DNA of 64,000 bases from Serratia microhaemolytica (GCF_004011885.1 NZ_SBEF01000003.1:1-64000); one strand, 5' to 3'. Numbered from the stretch's first letter, positions 24,204 through 35,223 are shown. Numbers and translations are program-made. Notes: generated by a model not told the origin, from the sequence alone.

Positions 24204-25609
24204 TGTCAAAGTGGGATGATAAATATCAAGATTATATGATCTCATGGAATGAACTTGTTGAGTATTTAAATAGCCTGGATTCAATAAGCAATCCTGATAT
24301 TTCGGAAGAGTTCGAACGCATCAAAAGAATTATTAATTATCTCGACGAGTTGCTGAAAATTATTGATCCCGAGCTCGTTAAATTTTCTTGCTGGGATGAA
24401 TGGAAGGGCGTATGCAAGCAGATAAAAATTCAATTCAATCGCTATTCACATAATATGGCCTCTCGAGAAATACTTCAAGCAGGCCATTTGGTTGAACAAC
24501 TATTATCTCAGATGCAAATATATAGCTTTACCGATTCTAAGTCTATAAGTAATATAAGAAAATCCACTACAACAGCAGTTAGGCAGTTAAAACAAAGCTA
24601 TGAGCAAATGAATGGTGAGATTAATGAGATTAGAAAGGATCTTGTTGATAATAAAAAAAGAATGGATGATCTCTTGTCCGATATTATTTTAAATCAGCAG
24701 CAATCAAATAATTTCAAAAATGAAATTGAACAGTTTCACTCTATTAGCAATAAAAATAACCAAGCTATAACTGCGTGCTACAATGATGTTTTTTTGGGAG
24801 ATGAGAATTCTCCGGGAATAAAACACTCTATTACGGAAGCTCATGAAAGTATCTTGAGAGGACGAGATCACATAAATTCTAATTTACGCGAGATTAACTC
24901 TAAGATAGATGAAATAAAGGAATTCCATGTCAAAATTTTTGGAAGTGGTGATAATAGCTCAGATGGTTTAGAGAAGAGTCTGGATTCTTTAAAAAAAGAA
25001 CTAGAGAAATTTCAGGAGGTACAGAAAGAACGTTATCTTGCACTTAATCAACAAATAGAGTCTCTACTACCCGGAGCCACAGCAGCTGGTTTAGCTTCGG
25101 CTTATCATGAAATGAAGCATTCATTTGATCAGTCGATTAAAAAATCCAGTTGGCTTTTTTACTGTTCAATTATTATTTTTATTCTTGGATCAGTTTATTT
25201 ATCAATTGACAGTATTGGTGGTGAATCATGGATTAAATTTGTCGCCTTGGAGGACTGGAGCGCAATTTTTAAACGAATGATCTATAAGCTACCTTTGTTT
25301 GGTGCGGTAGTTTGGTTAGCACTCTACGCCTTAAGAAGGCGCAGTGAAGCACAACGCCTTCAACAAGAATATGCCCATAAAGAGGCACTTGCCAAGTCTT
25401 ACCACTCATATAAGCAACAGCTTGAAGAATTAGATTCCAGTGATACTGCAATGTTAAAAGACTTGATTAATAAAGCAATTGATTCAATTGCCTATAATGC
25501 AGCAAAGACATTAGACGGAAAGCACGGTGATCAACATCCTTCTGTTGAGTTACTCGAAAAGCTACTTGATAAAACGAATGAGAAACTGACTAGTCCTAAA
25601 CGCCAATGA
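24203..25609 (+). CDS. Coiled-coil protein with two C-terminal TM helices inside the hsd operon
   Basis: 468 residues, A/T-rich. About 90-290 is long coiled coil (heptads such as VRQLKQSYEQMNGEINEIRK), then two TM helices (about 318-336 and 364-381) and a cytoplasmic tail with HKEALAKSYHSYKQQLEEL and KTLDGKHGDQHPSVELLEKL. I recall similar accessory proteins, grouped under DUF6161, between hsd genes; I cannot verify that here. It overlaps hsdS (TAATG) and lies 27 bases before hsdR, so it is an operon member. Possible roles: control of restriction, or a separate anti-phage effector at the membrane (inference). Confidence 0.7.
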   Translation: MSKWDDKYQDYMISWNELVEYLNSLDSISNPDISEEFERIKRIINYLDELLKIIDPELVKFSCWDEWKGVCKQIKIQFNRYSHNMASREILQAGHLVEQLLSQMQIYSFTDSKSISNIRKSTTTAVRQLKQSYEQMNGEINEIRKDLVDNKKRMDDLLSDIILNQQQSNNFKNEIEQFHSISNKNNQAITACYNDVFLGDENSPGIKHSITEAHESILRGRDHINSNLREINSKIDEIKEFHVKIFGSGDNSSDGLEKSLDSLKKELEKFQEVQKERYLALNQQIESLLPGATAAGLASAYHEMKHSFDQSIKKSSWLFYCSIIIFILGSVYLSIDSIGGESWIKFVALEDWSAIFKRMIYKLPLFGAVVWLALYALRRRSEAQRLQQEYAHKEALAKSYHSYKQQLEELDSSDTAMLKDLINKAIDSIAYNAAKTLDGKHGDQHPSVELLEKLLDKTNEKLTSPKRQ

Positions 25610-25636
25610 TGTGAAATAAAAAAAGGGCACACAGAA

Positions 25637-28600
25637 ATGACCGAAGATCAACTCGAACAGCAATGCCTCACCTGGTTTGCTGAAACCGGTTGGGAAGTTT
25701 GCCACGGCCCTGATATTGCGCCCGATGGCTGCAATCCGCAGCGCGGCTCTTACCATGATGTGTTCTTGCGTGCCATCTTGGCAAACAGCTTGCACAGCAT
25801 TAATGCACACTTGCCCGTCGAGGTGTTCGAGCAGGTTATTGCCCAAGTGACGCGTGCGCAAAGCCCGGATGTGCTCATCAGTAACCAACACTTTCATCAT
25901 CTGCTGCTGCAAGGGGTGCCGGTGCAATACAAACAGGGGGATCAGGTTATCCATGATCACGCCTTGTTGATCGACTTTAACCAACCGAGCAATAACCGCT
26001 TTATGGTGGTTAACCAGATGACACTGGTTGGTAGCAAACAACTGCGCCGACCTGATATTGTCTGCTTTATTAATGGATTACCAATCGCTGTTATTGAATT
26101 AAAAAGCCCTGCCGATGAGAGCGCCGATATCTGGGCGGCCTTCAACCAGTTACAAACCTATAAAAATGAATTGAGTGATTTGTTTATCTGCAATCAAGCC
26201 TTAGTGATCAGTGATGGTTACCATGCGCGTATTGGTTCCCTCACGGCAGATCAAGAGCGCTTTATGCCCTGGAAGACCCTTAGCCACCAGAATGATAAAC
26301 CGCTGCTGGAGTGGCAATTGGAAACGGTGGTAAAAGGCTTCTTCAATCGTGAATTGCTGCTTGATTACCTGCATTACTTCATTTTGTTTGAACAGGGTGA
26401 TAAACATCTGATCAAAAAAATCGCCGCTTATCACCAGTTTCATGCGGTGCGTGAAGCGGTACGTGCCACCATTGTCGCCACTACCGGTAAACACCTGGAT
26501 TTGCACAGCGCTATTCTTCCTGGTGGAAAAAAAGCGGGGGTGATTTGGCATACGCAAGGCTCAGGCAAAAGCATCTCAATGTGCTGCTATGCGGGCAAAC
26601 TGCTACAGCAACCAGAAATGGATAACCCCACTATCGTGGTGGTCACCGATCGTAATGATCTTGATGACCAACTGTTCACCACCTTCTGCCTGGCACAGGC
26701 ACTGTTTAAACAGACACCCGAGCAGGCTGAGGATCGCGAAAAACTGCGTGAGCTACTCAATGCGCGTGAGTCTGGCGGTATTATTTTCACCACCGTGCAG
26801 CGCTTCACCTTGGAAAAAGAGGAGAAGATACACCCGGCACTCAATCTGCGCAGCAATATTGTGGTGATCTCCGATGAAGCACACCGCAGCCAGTATGGGC
26901 TAAAGGCTAAGCTAGAACGGAAAAGCGGCGAATATAAATACGGTTATGCCAAACATATGCGTAGCGCCTTGCCTAATGCCTGTTTTATCGGTTTCACCGG
27001 CACGCCCATCTCTGCCGAGGATAAAGATACGCGCGCGGTATTTGGTGATTATGTCTCGATTTACGATATTCAGGATGCGGTAGAAGATGGTGCCACCGTG
27101 CCGATCTACTACGAATCGCGCCTGGCTAAACTTGATCTTAACCATGAAGAGCTAGAGTCCCTTTCTGATCAGGTTGATCAACTGGTAGAAGACGAAGAGA
27201 GTGATCAGCAGGAGAAAACCAAGGGGGAGTGGAGCCGCCTGGAAAAACTGGTCGGTTCTACCCCACGCTTGCGTCAGGTCGCCGAAGATCTGATCCAACA
27301 TTTTGAAGCACGTAACAACGCCATTGATGGCAAAGCCATGGTGGTAGCTATGAGCCGCGAGATCTGCGTGCGGCTGTATAACGCCTTGGTCGAACTGCGC
27401 CCAGAATGGCATAGCGATGATGTAGAACACGGCGCGATCAAAATCATCATGACCGGCTCTGCGGCAGATAAAGCAGCACTGCAACCGCATATTTACAATA
27501 GACAGACCAAAAAACGCCTTGAAGCGCGTTTTAAAGACGCCAGTGATCCGCTGAAAATCGTCATCGTGCGTGACATGTGGCTCACCGGATTTGATGCGCC
27601 TTGCTGCCATACCATGTATATCGACAAACCGATGCATAGCCACAACCTTATGCAGGCGATAGCACGGGTCAACCGGGTATTTAAAGATAAACCGGGTGGA
27701 TTGGTGGTCGATTACATCGGTATTGCCAATGAACTCAAGCAGGCGCTAAAAACGTACACCGATTCACAAGGGAAGGGGCAAACTACCATCAACGCCCAAG
27801 AGGCGTTTGCGCTACTGCTGGAAAAGCTGGATATCATTCACGGCTTGTTTGCCAAAACCTCCAACTCAACGGGCTTTGACTATAGCGGCTTTGCCGCCGA
27901 TCCCAGGCCACTGCTGCTAGGGGCGGCAAACCATATTTTGAGCCTACCTGAAGGTAAAAAGCGTTTTGCTGACACGGTGTTGGCAATGAGCAAAGCCTGG
28001 TCGCTGTGCAGCACGTTGGATGAAGCGGAACCGTTGCAACAAGAGATCGCTTTTTTGTGTGCGGTTAAAGCGGCCCTCACCAAACTGGGTTCTACCGATC
28101 ACACACTGAGCGAAGCGGAAAAACACTCGGTACTGAGCCGTATTCTAGACAATGCCATCGTCGCCAATGGGGTCGATGATGTGTTCGCGCTGGCAGGCTT
28201 GGATAAGCCCAATATCGGCTTGTTGTCTGATGCGTTTTTGCAGGAAGTACGTGATATGCCCTATCGCAATCTGGCGGTGGAGTTACTGCAAAAACTGCTT
28301 AATGATGGCATTTATGCCCGCAGCAATAATAACGTGGTGCAGACTAAGAAGTACTCCGAACGGCTTCAGGCAGTGCTCAACCGCTACAACAGCCGGGCGA
28401 TTGAGACTGCACAGGTGATTGAAGAGCTGATCCAGATGGCGAAAGAGTTCCAGGCGGCGATGTCACGCGATGAAGAACTGGGGCTGAACCCGGACGAAAT
28501 CGCCTTCTATGATGCACTGGCAGAAAATGAAAGTGCGGTGCGTGAACTGGGTGATGAGGTACTCAGAAAACTGGCGATAGAGGTGACCGAACAGCTAAGA

Positions 28601-28768
28601 AAATCGACCACAGTAGATTGGCAGGTGCGCGAAAGTGTGCGTGCAGAGTTGCGTATACGTGTGCGTAATACCTTGCGTAAATATAAATATCCACCGGATA
28701 AAACACCTGGAGCGATAGAGTTGATACTGAAACAGGCCGAGGTAGTCTCAAACAGTTGGACGCAGTAA
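25637..28768 (+). CDS. hsdR: Type I restriction endonuclease subunit R
   Basis: 1043 residues in the normal range. N-terminal nuclease: RRPDIVCFINGLPIAVIELKSP holds the PD...ExK catalytic residues at about 137-157. Helicase domains follow: Walker A TQGSGKS near 308, DEAH near 413, and a motif VI-like region MQAIARVNRVF near 675. A helical C-terminal domain binds the MTase. The complex translocates DNA and cuts at a distance from unmethylated sites. The N-terminus resembles EcoR124I-type subunits. The frame is intact, so restriction is probably active. Confidence 0.95.
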   Translation: MTEDQLEQQCLTWFAETGWEVCHGPDIAPDGCNPQRGSYHDVFLRAILANSLHSINAHLPVEVFEQVIAQVTRAQSPDVLISNQHFHHLLLQGVPVQYKQGDQVIHDHALLIDFNQPSNNRFMVVNQMTLVGSKQLRRPDIVCFINGLPIAVIELKSPADESADIWAAFNQLQTYKNELSDLFICNQALVISDGYHARIGSLTADQERFMPWKTLSHQNDKPLLEWQLETVVKGFFNRELLLDYLHYFILFEQGDKHLIKKIAAYHQFHAVREAVRATIVATTGKHLDLHSAILPGGKKAGVIWHTQGSGKSISMCCYAGKLLQQPEMDNPTIVVVTDRNDLDDQLFTTFCLAQALFKQTPEQAEDREKLRELLNARESGGIIFTTVQRFTLEKEEKIHPALNLRSNIVVISDEAHRSQYGLKAKLERKSGEYKYGYAKHMRSALPNACFIGFTGTPISAEDKDTRAVFGDYVSIYDIQDAVEDGATVPIYYESRLAKLDLNHEELESLSDQVDQLVEDEESDQQEKTKGEWSRLEKLVGSTPRLRQVAEDLIQHFEARNNAIDGKAMVVAMSREICVRLYNALVELRPEWHSDDVEHGAIKIIMTGSAADKAALQPHIYNRQTKKRLEARFKDASDPLKIVIVRDMWLTGFDAPCCHTMYIDKPMHSHNLMQAIARVNRVFKDKPGGLVVDYIGIANELKQALKTYTDSQGKGQTTINAQEAFALLLEKLDIIHGLFAKTSNSTGFDYSGFAADPRPLLLGAANHILSLPEGKKRFADTVLAMSKAWSLCSTLDEAEPLQQEIAFLCAVKAALTKLGSTDHTLSEAEKHSVLSRILDNAIVANGVDDVFALAGLDKPNIGLLSDAFLQEVRDMPYRNLAVELLQKLLNDGIYARSNNNVVQTKKYSERLQAVLNRYNSRAIETAQVIEELIQMAKEFQAAMSRDEELGLNPDEIAFYDALAENESAVRELGDEVLRKLAIEVTEQLRKSTTVDWQVRESVRAELRIRVRNTLRKYKYPPDKTPGAIELILKQAEVVSNSWTQ

Positions 28769-28837
28769 TAGCGGGTAACGGGCTCATGCATCGACATGGC
28801 GCGAATTCAGATAGAAAGTATGTTCATGGTGATATTT

Positions 28838-29101
28838 TCATATATCACAATGAATTATGTTGGTGGCTATTATTCTATTTTTTGCTGTGAGAGATTTTTT
28901 TGCTTCTGAGATAAGCCATTCAATCACATCTAACGGGAGATCCTCTTCGTAACATGTCAGGAAGAATTGGTGGGTCACATCAGAATAGAAAACTTCAGCA
29001 AGTTGTCGAAGCGGAGATGTTCCCGCTTCAGACAACTCGAGATACATACCATCACGGTGAATGTCACTGCCGCGAGTCAGCATATATTTAATCTTGGCCA
29101 T
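28838..29101 (-). CDS. Small hypothetical protein
   Basis: 87 residues from ATG 29101 (MAKIKYMLTRGSDIHRDG), or longer with a GTG at 29167. Mixed alpha/beta, no signal peptide, no recognised domain; the C-terminal AKKSLTAKNRIIATNII is basic. It is A/T-rich like the hsd genes and is convergent to hsdR. Could be cargo of the same defence locus or an immunity or antitoxin-type protein; there is no direct support for either. Confidence 0.45.
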   Translation of the reverse strand: MAKIKYMLTRGSDIHRDGMYLELSEAGTSPLRQLAEVFYSDVTHQFFLTCYEEDLPLDVIEWLISEAKKSLTAKNRIIATNIIHCDI

Positions 29102-29579
29102 AATAGAGGTATCTCTATTGCTCGCATAAAGGATGCGGTAGTGCAGAAGTATAGTGAATTTGGCCACCTAATTAAAGGTGATATCCTTACCCCAACCTAA
29201 AATAGGTGACTTAGAGCCTATTTTCAGCCGCCATGAACGCCATTTTCTTCGTTCTGAGGATGGGGTGCCAAATGTCGTCACACTGCCACGGGATAACCTG
29301 CAAATTCAACTGATTTGAGAAGTCGGTGAAATGTGGTTATTTATCGGCACCTTCATCGAACGTGAGTATTACGTTGATATAGCATCAACTGATTGAATAC
29401 ATAACCGTCAGGGCCATAATTGGAAGGCAACACTTGATCGAAGAAGGATGCCCTCATCATTGCCCCTGAAATTACCTGGTTAGCAATGGTCAGGAGTAGA
29501 TAAGACTGGTGCATCATTGAAATGCGCTAAAAACGTTAAAGGGGATATTAAATAATGAGATATGGCAGATTGGAGACAT
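29102..29579. other. Intergenic region with a possible gene remnant
   Basis: On the + strand around 29230-29400 one frame reads RHFLRSEDGVPNVVTLPRD then, after a stop, EVGEMWLFIGTFIEREYYV. Both pieces look protein-like and lie in the same frame across an in-frame TGA, suggesting a decayed small gene. No start or family assigned. Confidence 0.3.
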
Positions 29580-29604
29580 AAAAAAAGCCACCGTAAGGTA
29601 GCTT
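29580..29604 (-). terminator. Intrinsic terminator of tRNA-Phe
   Basis: On the minus strand AAGCTACC, loop TTAC, GGTGGCTT (one mismatch) is followed by a run of T. It sits 12 bases past the 3' end of the tRNA. Confidence 0.75.
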
Positions 29605-29616
29605 GATTTTTATTGA

Positions 29617-29692
29617 TGGTGCCCGGACTCGGAATCGAACCAAGGACACGGGGATTTTCAATCCCCTGCTCTACCGACTGAGCTATCCGGGC
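29617..29692 (-). tRNA. pheV: tRNA-Phe(GAA)
   Basis: 76 bases including the encoded CCA. Acceptor stem GCCCGGA/TCCGGGC, D-arm AGCTCAGTCGGTAGAGCA, anticodon loop TTGAAAA with GAA flanked by GGGGA/TCCCC, T-arm GGTTCGATTCC. It matches the enterobacterial tRNA-Phe almost exactly. Its 3' end faces the hsd locus, the usual orientation for island insertion; no attachment-site copy was found. The gene symbol pheV is by similarity to E. coli, where several copies exist. Confidence 0.98.
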
Positions 29693-30137
29693 AACGACGC
29701 GCATTAAACCCCATTTGCCGCAGGGCGTCAAACAGTTTTTGATTGCGATCTGGCTGAATGACTCATTTTTCATCAATAATGCACTGGGTTTTCAGCCGAA
29801 TGTGATGAGCTGGTCGCATTGAAGCGAGCGTCTGTGTGGCTTAGGTGATGTGACGCAATGTTCTGTATGATGCCGTTTATTTGCCGCGAGGAGCGCTAAC
29901 GACCTCTCTTTCCAGTGCCATATGAGTTGCTATTTTGTTCGCGTGTTGTCCGCGTACTGTGCTCGAAATCTTCAGTTTCTGTGTGTACGCTGCGTTTTTT
30001 TATCTGCAGCCAGTGTGCAAACGGCTGGGGTCAATGATACTTACTGGGATAGGTGCTAAATTTTCGGGGTGCGCAGAGTGCGGTTTTTTGCTACTTTGTT
30101 GTGCAAAGCGAGAAAAAATTTCTATGACATCACCAAT
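29693..30137. other. Intergenic region between tRNA-Phe and decR
   Basis: 445 bases with no gene seen. Must hold the tRNA-Phe promoter (minus strand) and the decR promoter (plus strand). No strong repeat was noted. Confidence 0.5.
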
Positions 30138-30599
30138 ATGCTAGATAAAACTGATCGAAAGTTGTTGCGTATGTTGCAGCAGGATTGCACGCAGTCACTA
30201 CAGGTTTTGGCCGAAGCGGTTAACCTGACTTCAACGCCGTGCTGGAAAAGGCTGAAGCGACTTGAGGATGAAGGGTATATTCGTGGCCGAGTTGCGCTGT
30301 TGGATAATGAGAAACTGGGTCTGCGCTTAACCGCGTTTGTGCAGATCAAAACACAGCAACACAGCAGTGAGTGGTATCAGAAATTTGTTGATATTACTTC
30401 ACAGATGCCGGAGGTGCTGGCGTTCTACCGGATGGCGGGAGAGTATGACTATTTGATGCAGGTTGAAGTGGCTGACATGAAGAGCTACGACAACTTTTAC
30501 AAACGGCTGGTGACTGGGGTTTCCGGATTGATTGATGTGACTTCCAGTTTTGCAATGGAAAAAATCAAATACACTACCGCGTTGCCATTACCAGAGTAG
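30138..30599 (+). CDS. decR: Lrp/AsnC-family regulator DecR (YbaO)
   Basis: 153 residues. N-terminal helix-turn-helix ([42 protein letters not shown] at residues 1-42) and a C-terminal RAM effector domain with [17 protein letters not shown]. In E. coli DecR senses cysteine and activates cysteine detoxification genes (known). The [10 protein letters not shown] start at 30138 matches the family N-terminus; the longer frame starting at 30069 is rejected. It is followed by mdlA, the same order as in E. coli. Confidence 0.88.
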   Translation: MLDKTDRKLLRMLQQDCTQSLQVLAEAVNLTSTPCWKRLKRLEDEGYIRGRVALLDNEKLGLRLTAFVQIKTQQHSSEWYQKFVDITSQMPEVLAFYRMAGEYDYLMQVEVADMKSYDNFYKRLVTGVSGLIDVTSSFAMEKIKYTTALPLPE

Positions 30600-30675
30600 T
30601 GAGCCAATTCAACCGCCATTATGGCCGGGGCCACCGAGAATTTCCCTTTTCGTTAAGCGGGTTGGAATAAACTGC

Positions 30676-32445
30676 GTGAGACTATTTACCCAAATTGGCT
30701 GGTATTTCCGCCGTGAGTGGCGTCGCTATGTTGGTGCGGTGCTGCTGTTAATCATCATTGCCATATTGCAGTTAGTGCCGCCCAAACTGGTCGGTGTGAT
30801 TGTGGATGGTGTGAGCCGCCAACAGATGTCCGCTGAAACGTTGCTCTATTGGCTGGGCGTGATGGTTGCGATTGCGATTGTGGTCTATCTGTTGCGCTAT
30901 GTGTGGCGGATTTTGCTGTTTGGCGCGTCTTACCAACTGGCGGTTGAGTTACGCAAAAATTTTTATCAGCAGCTCAGTCGGCAGAATCCTGGCTTTTATC
31001 AACGCCACCGTACCGGTGATTTAATGGCATTAACCACGAATGATGTCGATCGCGTGGTGTTTGCTGCCGGGGAGGGGGTGTTAACGCTGGTCGACTCACT
31101 GGTGATGGGGTTAGCGGTGCTGATGGTGATGAGCACACAGATCAGTTGGCAGTTAACGTTATTGGCGTTGATCCCGATGCCGGTGATGGCGGTGGCGATT
31201 AAGCGTCACGGTGAGCAGTTACATCAGCGCTTTAAGTACGCACAGGCTGCGTTTTCTGGCCTTAATGAGCGTGTGCAGCAGAGTCTGACTAATATTCGCA
31301 TGATCAAAGCATTTGGTTTAGAGCAGCAGCAGTCACTGCTTTTTGCCGAGACCGCCAGACAAGCTGGTGTGAAGAATATGCACGTGGCACGTGTCGATGC
31401 GCGTTTTAATCCAACCATCTATATCGCGATTGCTGCCGCTAATTTATTGGCTATCGGTGGTGGTAGCTGGATGGTGATCAACCAACTGATGACATTGGGG
31501 CAATTGACCAGTTTTGTGATGTATCTGGGTTTGATGATTTGGCCGATGTTAGCACTGGCGTGGATGTTCAACATTGTTGAACGTGGTAGTGCGGCTTATA
31601 GCCGTATTTGTAATCTATTACAGGAAGCTGCCACAGTCACGGATGGCGATCAGCTGCTGCCAGCAGGGCGGGCTGATTTACAGATTAATATCAAAGCATT
31701 TTCCTATCCAGGAAGCGATCAGGTAGCGCTGCATGATGTGTCATGCCAATTGCCGCCTGGACAGATGCTTGGTTTGTGTGGGCCAACTGGGGCGGGCAAG
31801 TCAACACTGTTAGCGCTGATCCAGCGTCAGTTTGATATTGATCAGGGTGAGATCTGTTATCACGGGTTGCCATTGACGCGGCTAAAGCTGGAACAGTGGC
31901 GCGCGCGTTTATCGGTGGTCAGCCAAACACCGTTTCTATTTTCAGATACTGTGGCGAATAACATTGCGCTAGGTAAGCCGGATGCCAGTACTGAACAAAT
32001 TGAGCAGGTAGCCCGGTTAGCGTGTATACATGAAGATATTCTGCATTTGCCACAGGGGTATCAGACCGAAGTGGGCGAGCGTGGAGTGATGTTGTCTGGT
32101 GGGCAAAAGCAGCGTATTGCGATTGCTAGGGCGCTGCTGTTGGATGCGGAAATCCTGATCCTCGATGATGCACTTTCTGCGGTTGATGGCCGTAGTGAAT
32201 ATCAAATTTTGCAAAACCTTAATGTATGGGCGCAACATCGTACCGTGATCATTAGCGCTCACCGTCTTTCGGCGTTGCAACAGGCTAATCACATTCTCGT
32301 TATGCAGCAGGGCAGTATCGCTCAGCGTGGTCAACATCAGCAGTTGATCAGTCAGCCAGGTTGGTATCGTGAGATGTACCGTTACCAGCAGTTGGAAGCG
32401 GCATTAAGTGATGTGCCCATCGTCCAGCAACAGGGGGGCAGATGA
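30676..32445 (+). CDS. mdlA: Multidrug-type ABC transporter MdlA (half transporter)
   Basis: 589 residues. N-terminal six-TM ABC exporter domain (about 15-310) then a nucleotide-binding domain: Walker [10 protein letters not shown], signature LSGGQKQR, Walker [11 protein letters not shown]-loop SAHR. Start GTG 30676 gives [15 protein letters not shown], matching the E. coli MdlA N-terminus, and avoids overlap with decR. Probably forms a heterodimer with MdlB, encoded immediately downstream with an ATGA overlap. Substrate is not known from the sequence. Confidence 0.92.
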   Translation: MRLFTQIGWYFRREWRRYVGAVLLLIIIAILQLVPPKLVGVIVDGVSRQQMSAETLLYWLGVMVAIAIVVYLLRYVWRILLFGASYQLAVELRKNFYQQLSRQNPGFYQRHRTGDLMALTTNDVDRVVFAAGEGVLTLVDSLVMGLAVLMVMSTQISWQLTLLALIPMPVMAVAIKRHGEQLHQRFKYAQAAFSGLNERVQQSLTNIRMIKAFGLEQQQSLLFAETARQAGVKNMHVARVDARFNPTIYIAIAAANLLAIGGGSWMVINQLMTLGQLTSFVMYLGLMIWPMLALAWMFNIVERGSAAYSRICNLLQEAATVTDGDQLLPAGRADLQINIKAFSYPGSDQVALHDVSCQLPPGQMLGLCGPTGAGKSTLLALIQRQFDIDQGEICYHGLPLTRLKLEQWRARLSVVSQTPFLFSDTVANNIALGKPDASTEQIEQVARLACIHEDILHLPQGYQTEVGERGVMLSGGQKQRIAIARALLLDAEILILDDALSAVDGRSEYQILQNLNVWAQHRTVIISAHRLSALQQANHILVMQQGSIAQRGQHQQLISQPGWYREMYRYQQLEAALSDVPIVQQQGGR

Positions 32446-34202
32446 ACGCTAAACCAGCCCTGTGGCCAACATTAAAACGCTTGCTTGCTTACGGTGCGCC
32501 TTATCGTCACTCGCTGATAGCGGCGGTGATTATGTTGTGGATTGCCGCAGCAGCCGAGGTGGCGGGGCCGTTTTTGATCAGTTACTTCATTGATAGTTAC
32601 CTAACCCAAGGGAAACTACCGCTGTCGTGGGTGGCAGGATTGGCTCTGGTTTACATTTTGCTGCAATTGCTCGCGGCGCTATTGAGCTATTTTCAGACCG
32701 TGCTGTTTAGCCAGGCTGCGGTTGGGGTCGTGCAACGGTTGCGAAGCGATGTGATGTCTGCGGCATTGCGTCAGCCATTGCGTATTTTTGATACCCAACC
32801 AGTTGGTCAGCTTATTTCGCGTGTGACTAATGATACCGAAGTGATCAAAGATCTCTACGTCACGGTGGTGGCAACCGTACTGAAGAGCGTGGCGCTGATC
32901 AGTACTATGCTGGTGGCTATGTTTAGTTTGGATGTGCGCATGGCAACTATCGCTATCTGTATCTTCCCTGCCGTGTTGATTGTGATGGTGATTTACCAAT
33001 ATTACAGCACACCGATTGTGCGTCGCGTTCGTGGTTATTTGGCTGATATTAATGATGGCTTTAACGAGATTATTGGCGGGATGACGGTGATCCAGCAGTT
33101 TCGCCAGCAGCAACGTTTTGCCGAGCGAATCAGCCGGGTCAGTCAGGCCCACTATTCGGCGCGTATGCAGGCATTGCGCTTGGAGGGCGTGTTATTACGG
33201 CCACTGTTGAGCTTGTTTTCAGCACTGGTACTGTGTGGTTTGTTGATGCTATTTGGCTTTAGTGGCCAGGGGGCAATTGGTGTTGGCGTGTTATATGCCT
33301 TCATCAATTACCTTGGGCGGTTGAATGAGCCTTTGATCGAGTTAACCTCGCAGCAAGCGATTTTACAGCAAGCACTGGTGGCTGGAGAGCGAGTGTTCGA
33401 GCTGATGGATGCTGATTTGCAACCCTATGGTGATGATGATCGGCTATTGGCCAGTGGGCGGATTGATATTCGCGAACTGAGTTTTGCTTATCGTCATCAG
33501 AAGCAGGTGTTGCATAACATTTCATTGCAAGTACCCGCGCGTGGTTTTGTTGCATTGGTCGGCCATACTGGCAGCGGTAAAAGTACGTTAGCTAACTTAT
33601 TGATGGGGTATTATCCACCGAATCAGGGTGAGATCGCGTTGGATGGCCGGTTACTGCCCACACTCACCCATTCAGTTTTGCGTCAGGGGATTGCGATGGT
33701 GCAACAAGATCCGGTGGTGATGGCGGAGTCTGTGCGGGAAAATGTGACACTGGGCCGCGCAATCAGTGAGCAAACTGTTTGGCAAGCGTTAGAAACGGTA
33801 CAACTGGCGCAGTTGGTGCGAAGCTTTCCGGCTGGGCTCCAGACGTGTCTGAGTGAAGAGGGGCGATCGCTGTCGGTAGGGCAAAAGCAGTTGCTGGCAT
33901 TGGCGCGTGTGTTGGTACAACCGCCGCAGATCCTGATCCTTGATGAGGCTACCGCTAACATTGACTCAGGAACAGAACAGGCGATCCAGCGCGCTTTGCA
34001 GGTGATCCGCCAACGCACCACCCTGGTGGTGATCGCTCACCGGCTATCGACCGTGGTCAGTGCGGATACGATATATGTGCTACATGCAGGCCAGATTGTC
34101 GAGCAGGGTGAACATCGTGAGCTATTGGCACAGCGCGGGCGTTATTATCAGATGTATCAGTTACAGTTGGTGAGTAAAGAGTTGCAGGCAGCCACAAGTT
34201 AG
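32442..34202 (+). CDS. mdlB: Multidrug-type ABC transporter MdlB (half transporter)
   Basis: 586 residues, same layout as MdlA: six TM helices, then Walker [10 protein letters not shown], signature LSVGQKQL, Walker [13 protein letters not shown] and H-loop IAHR. The signature starts LSVG rather than LSGG, so one composite ATP site is less canonical, a common feature of heterodimeric exporters. ATG overlaps the mdlA stop. In E. coli glnK and amtB follow mdlB; here the next gene is tesB only 86 bases away, on the opposite strand. Confidence 0.92.
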   Translation: MNAKPALWPTLKRLLAYGAPYRHSLIAAVIMLWIAAAAEVAGPFLISYFIDSYLTQGKLPLSWVAGLALVYILLQLLAALLSYFQTVLFSQAAVGVVQRLRSDVMSAALRQPLRIFDTQPVGQLISRVTNDTEVIKDLYVTVVATVLKSVALISTMLVAMFSLDVRMATIAICIFPAVLIVMVIYQYYSTPIVRRVRGYLADINDGFNEIIGGMTVIQQFRQQQRFAERISRVSQAHYSARMQALRLEGVLLRPLLSLFSALVLCGLLMLFGFSGQGAIGVGVLYAFINYLGRLNEPLIELTSQQAILQQALVAGERVFELMDADLQPYGDDDRLLASGRIDIRELSFAYRHQKQVLHNISLQVPARGFVALVGHTGSGKSTLANLLMGYYPPNQGEIALDGRLLPTLTHSVLRQGIAMVQQDPVVMAESVRENVTLGRAISEQTVWQALETVQLAQLVRSFPAGLQTCLSEEGRSLSVGQKQLLALARVLVQPPQILILDEATANIDSGTEQAIQRALQVIRQRTTLVVIAHRLSTVVSADTIYVLHAGQIVEQGEHRELLAQRGRYYQMYQLQLVSKELQAATS

Positions 34203-34288
34203 TGGGCTAAATTGTGGCTGCTATCGGAAAAACAGCGGGGCAGTCTTTTTCAACCCCGACAGTGGGCAGTTCCGCCGTGGATCGAGCA

Positions 34289-35149
34289 CTAGGTCCAGTG
34301 CCGAATCAGCCCCTCTTGTGCGCTGGATGCGACCAATGCGCCATCACGGCGGTAGAATTGACCGCGTACCAGTCCACGCCCTCCCGCCGCAGATGGGCTT
34401 TCTACCGCGTATAGTAGCCACTGGTCGAGACGAAAAGGGCGATGAAACCACAGTGCGTGATCCAGTGTGGCGACTTGCATGTTCTGTTGTAGAAAACCAA
34501 CGCCATGCGGTTGCAGTGCGGCGGGGAGAAAATGGAAATCAGAAGCATAGCCGAGTAAGTATTGGTGCAGGTGCAGGTCATCCGGCAATTTACCGTTAGT
34601 TCGCATCCAGATATAACGATAGGGCGGTTCCGATTTTCCTTGTAGCGGGTTATAAAACTTCACTGGGCGCATTTCTATCGGCATTTCAGCGGTAAATTTT
34701 TCGCGTATTGCGGCGGGTAGAGTTGCGGCGATTTTTCGCATCAGAATCGGTTCTGCCTGTAGCGTTTCCGGTGCTGGCACTTGCGGCATATTGTTCTGGT
34801 GTTCAAACCCCTGTTCTGAGAGCTGGAACGAGGCGGTGAGGTAGAAAATAGCATACCCTTTTTGCACTGCACCGACGCGTCGAGCACTAAAGCTGCTACC
34901 ATCACGTAATGTTTCTACTTGATAAATTATGGGTTTACTGCTGTCTGCCGGGCGTAAAAAATGGCAGTGCAATGAGTGTAGTGTGCGTTCCCTGATCACG
35001 GTCTGTTGTGCGGCATAGATCGCCTGGCCAATCAATTGGCCACCAAAAACTTGGCGTAAGCCGATATCTTCACTGTGGCCACGAAACAACCCCTCTTCGG
35101 TTCTTTCTACTTGCAGCAGGGCAAGTAAATCCTTTAGTGGCTGGCTCAT
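34289..35149 (-). CDS. tesB: Acyl-CoA thioesterase II
   Basis: 286 residues, the normal TesB length. Double hot-dog fold with [13 protein letters not shown] near residue 34, the paired helix motif [11 protein letters not shown] near 58, and the second-half catalytic region [19 protein letters not shown] with its Asp near 235. The enzyme hydrolyses medium- to long-chain acyl-CoA. The start ATG 35149 is preferred over a TTG one codon upstream. Convergent with mdlB; no regulation seen. Confidence 0.94.
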   Translation of the reverse strand: MSQPLKDLLALLQVERTEEGLFRGHSEDIGLRQVFGGQLIGQAIYAAQQTVIRERTLHSLHCHFLRPADSSKPIIYQVETLRDGSSFSARRVGAVQKGYAIFYLTASFQLSEQGFEHQNNMPQVPAPETLQAEPILMRKIAATLPAAIREKFTAEMPIEMRPVKFYNPLQGKSEPPYRYIWMRTNGKLPDDLHLHQYLLGYASDFHFLPAALQPHGVGFLQQNMQVATLDHALWFHRPFRLDQWLLYAVESPSAAGGRGLVRGQFYRRDGALVASSAQEGLIRHWT

Positions 35150-35223
35150 CAATTATCATCCTGGTTATTGTTATCGATAGGGTATCTAGCTGTTTCATCG
35201 GTGGTGGGTATGGCTGTGATCAG

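Noticed and set aside
29480-29776. 98-residue minus-strand frame overlapping tRNA-Phe
   Set aside because: It reads through the tRNA gene; the residues are the translation of the tRNA itself.
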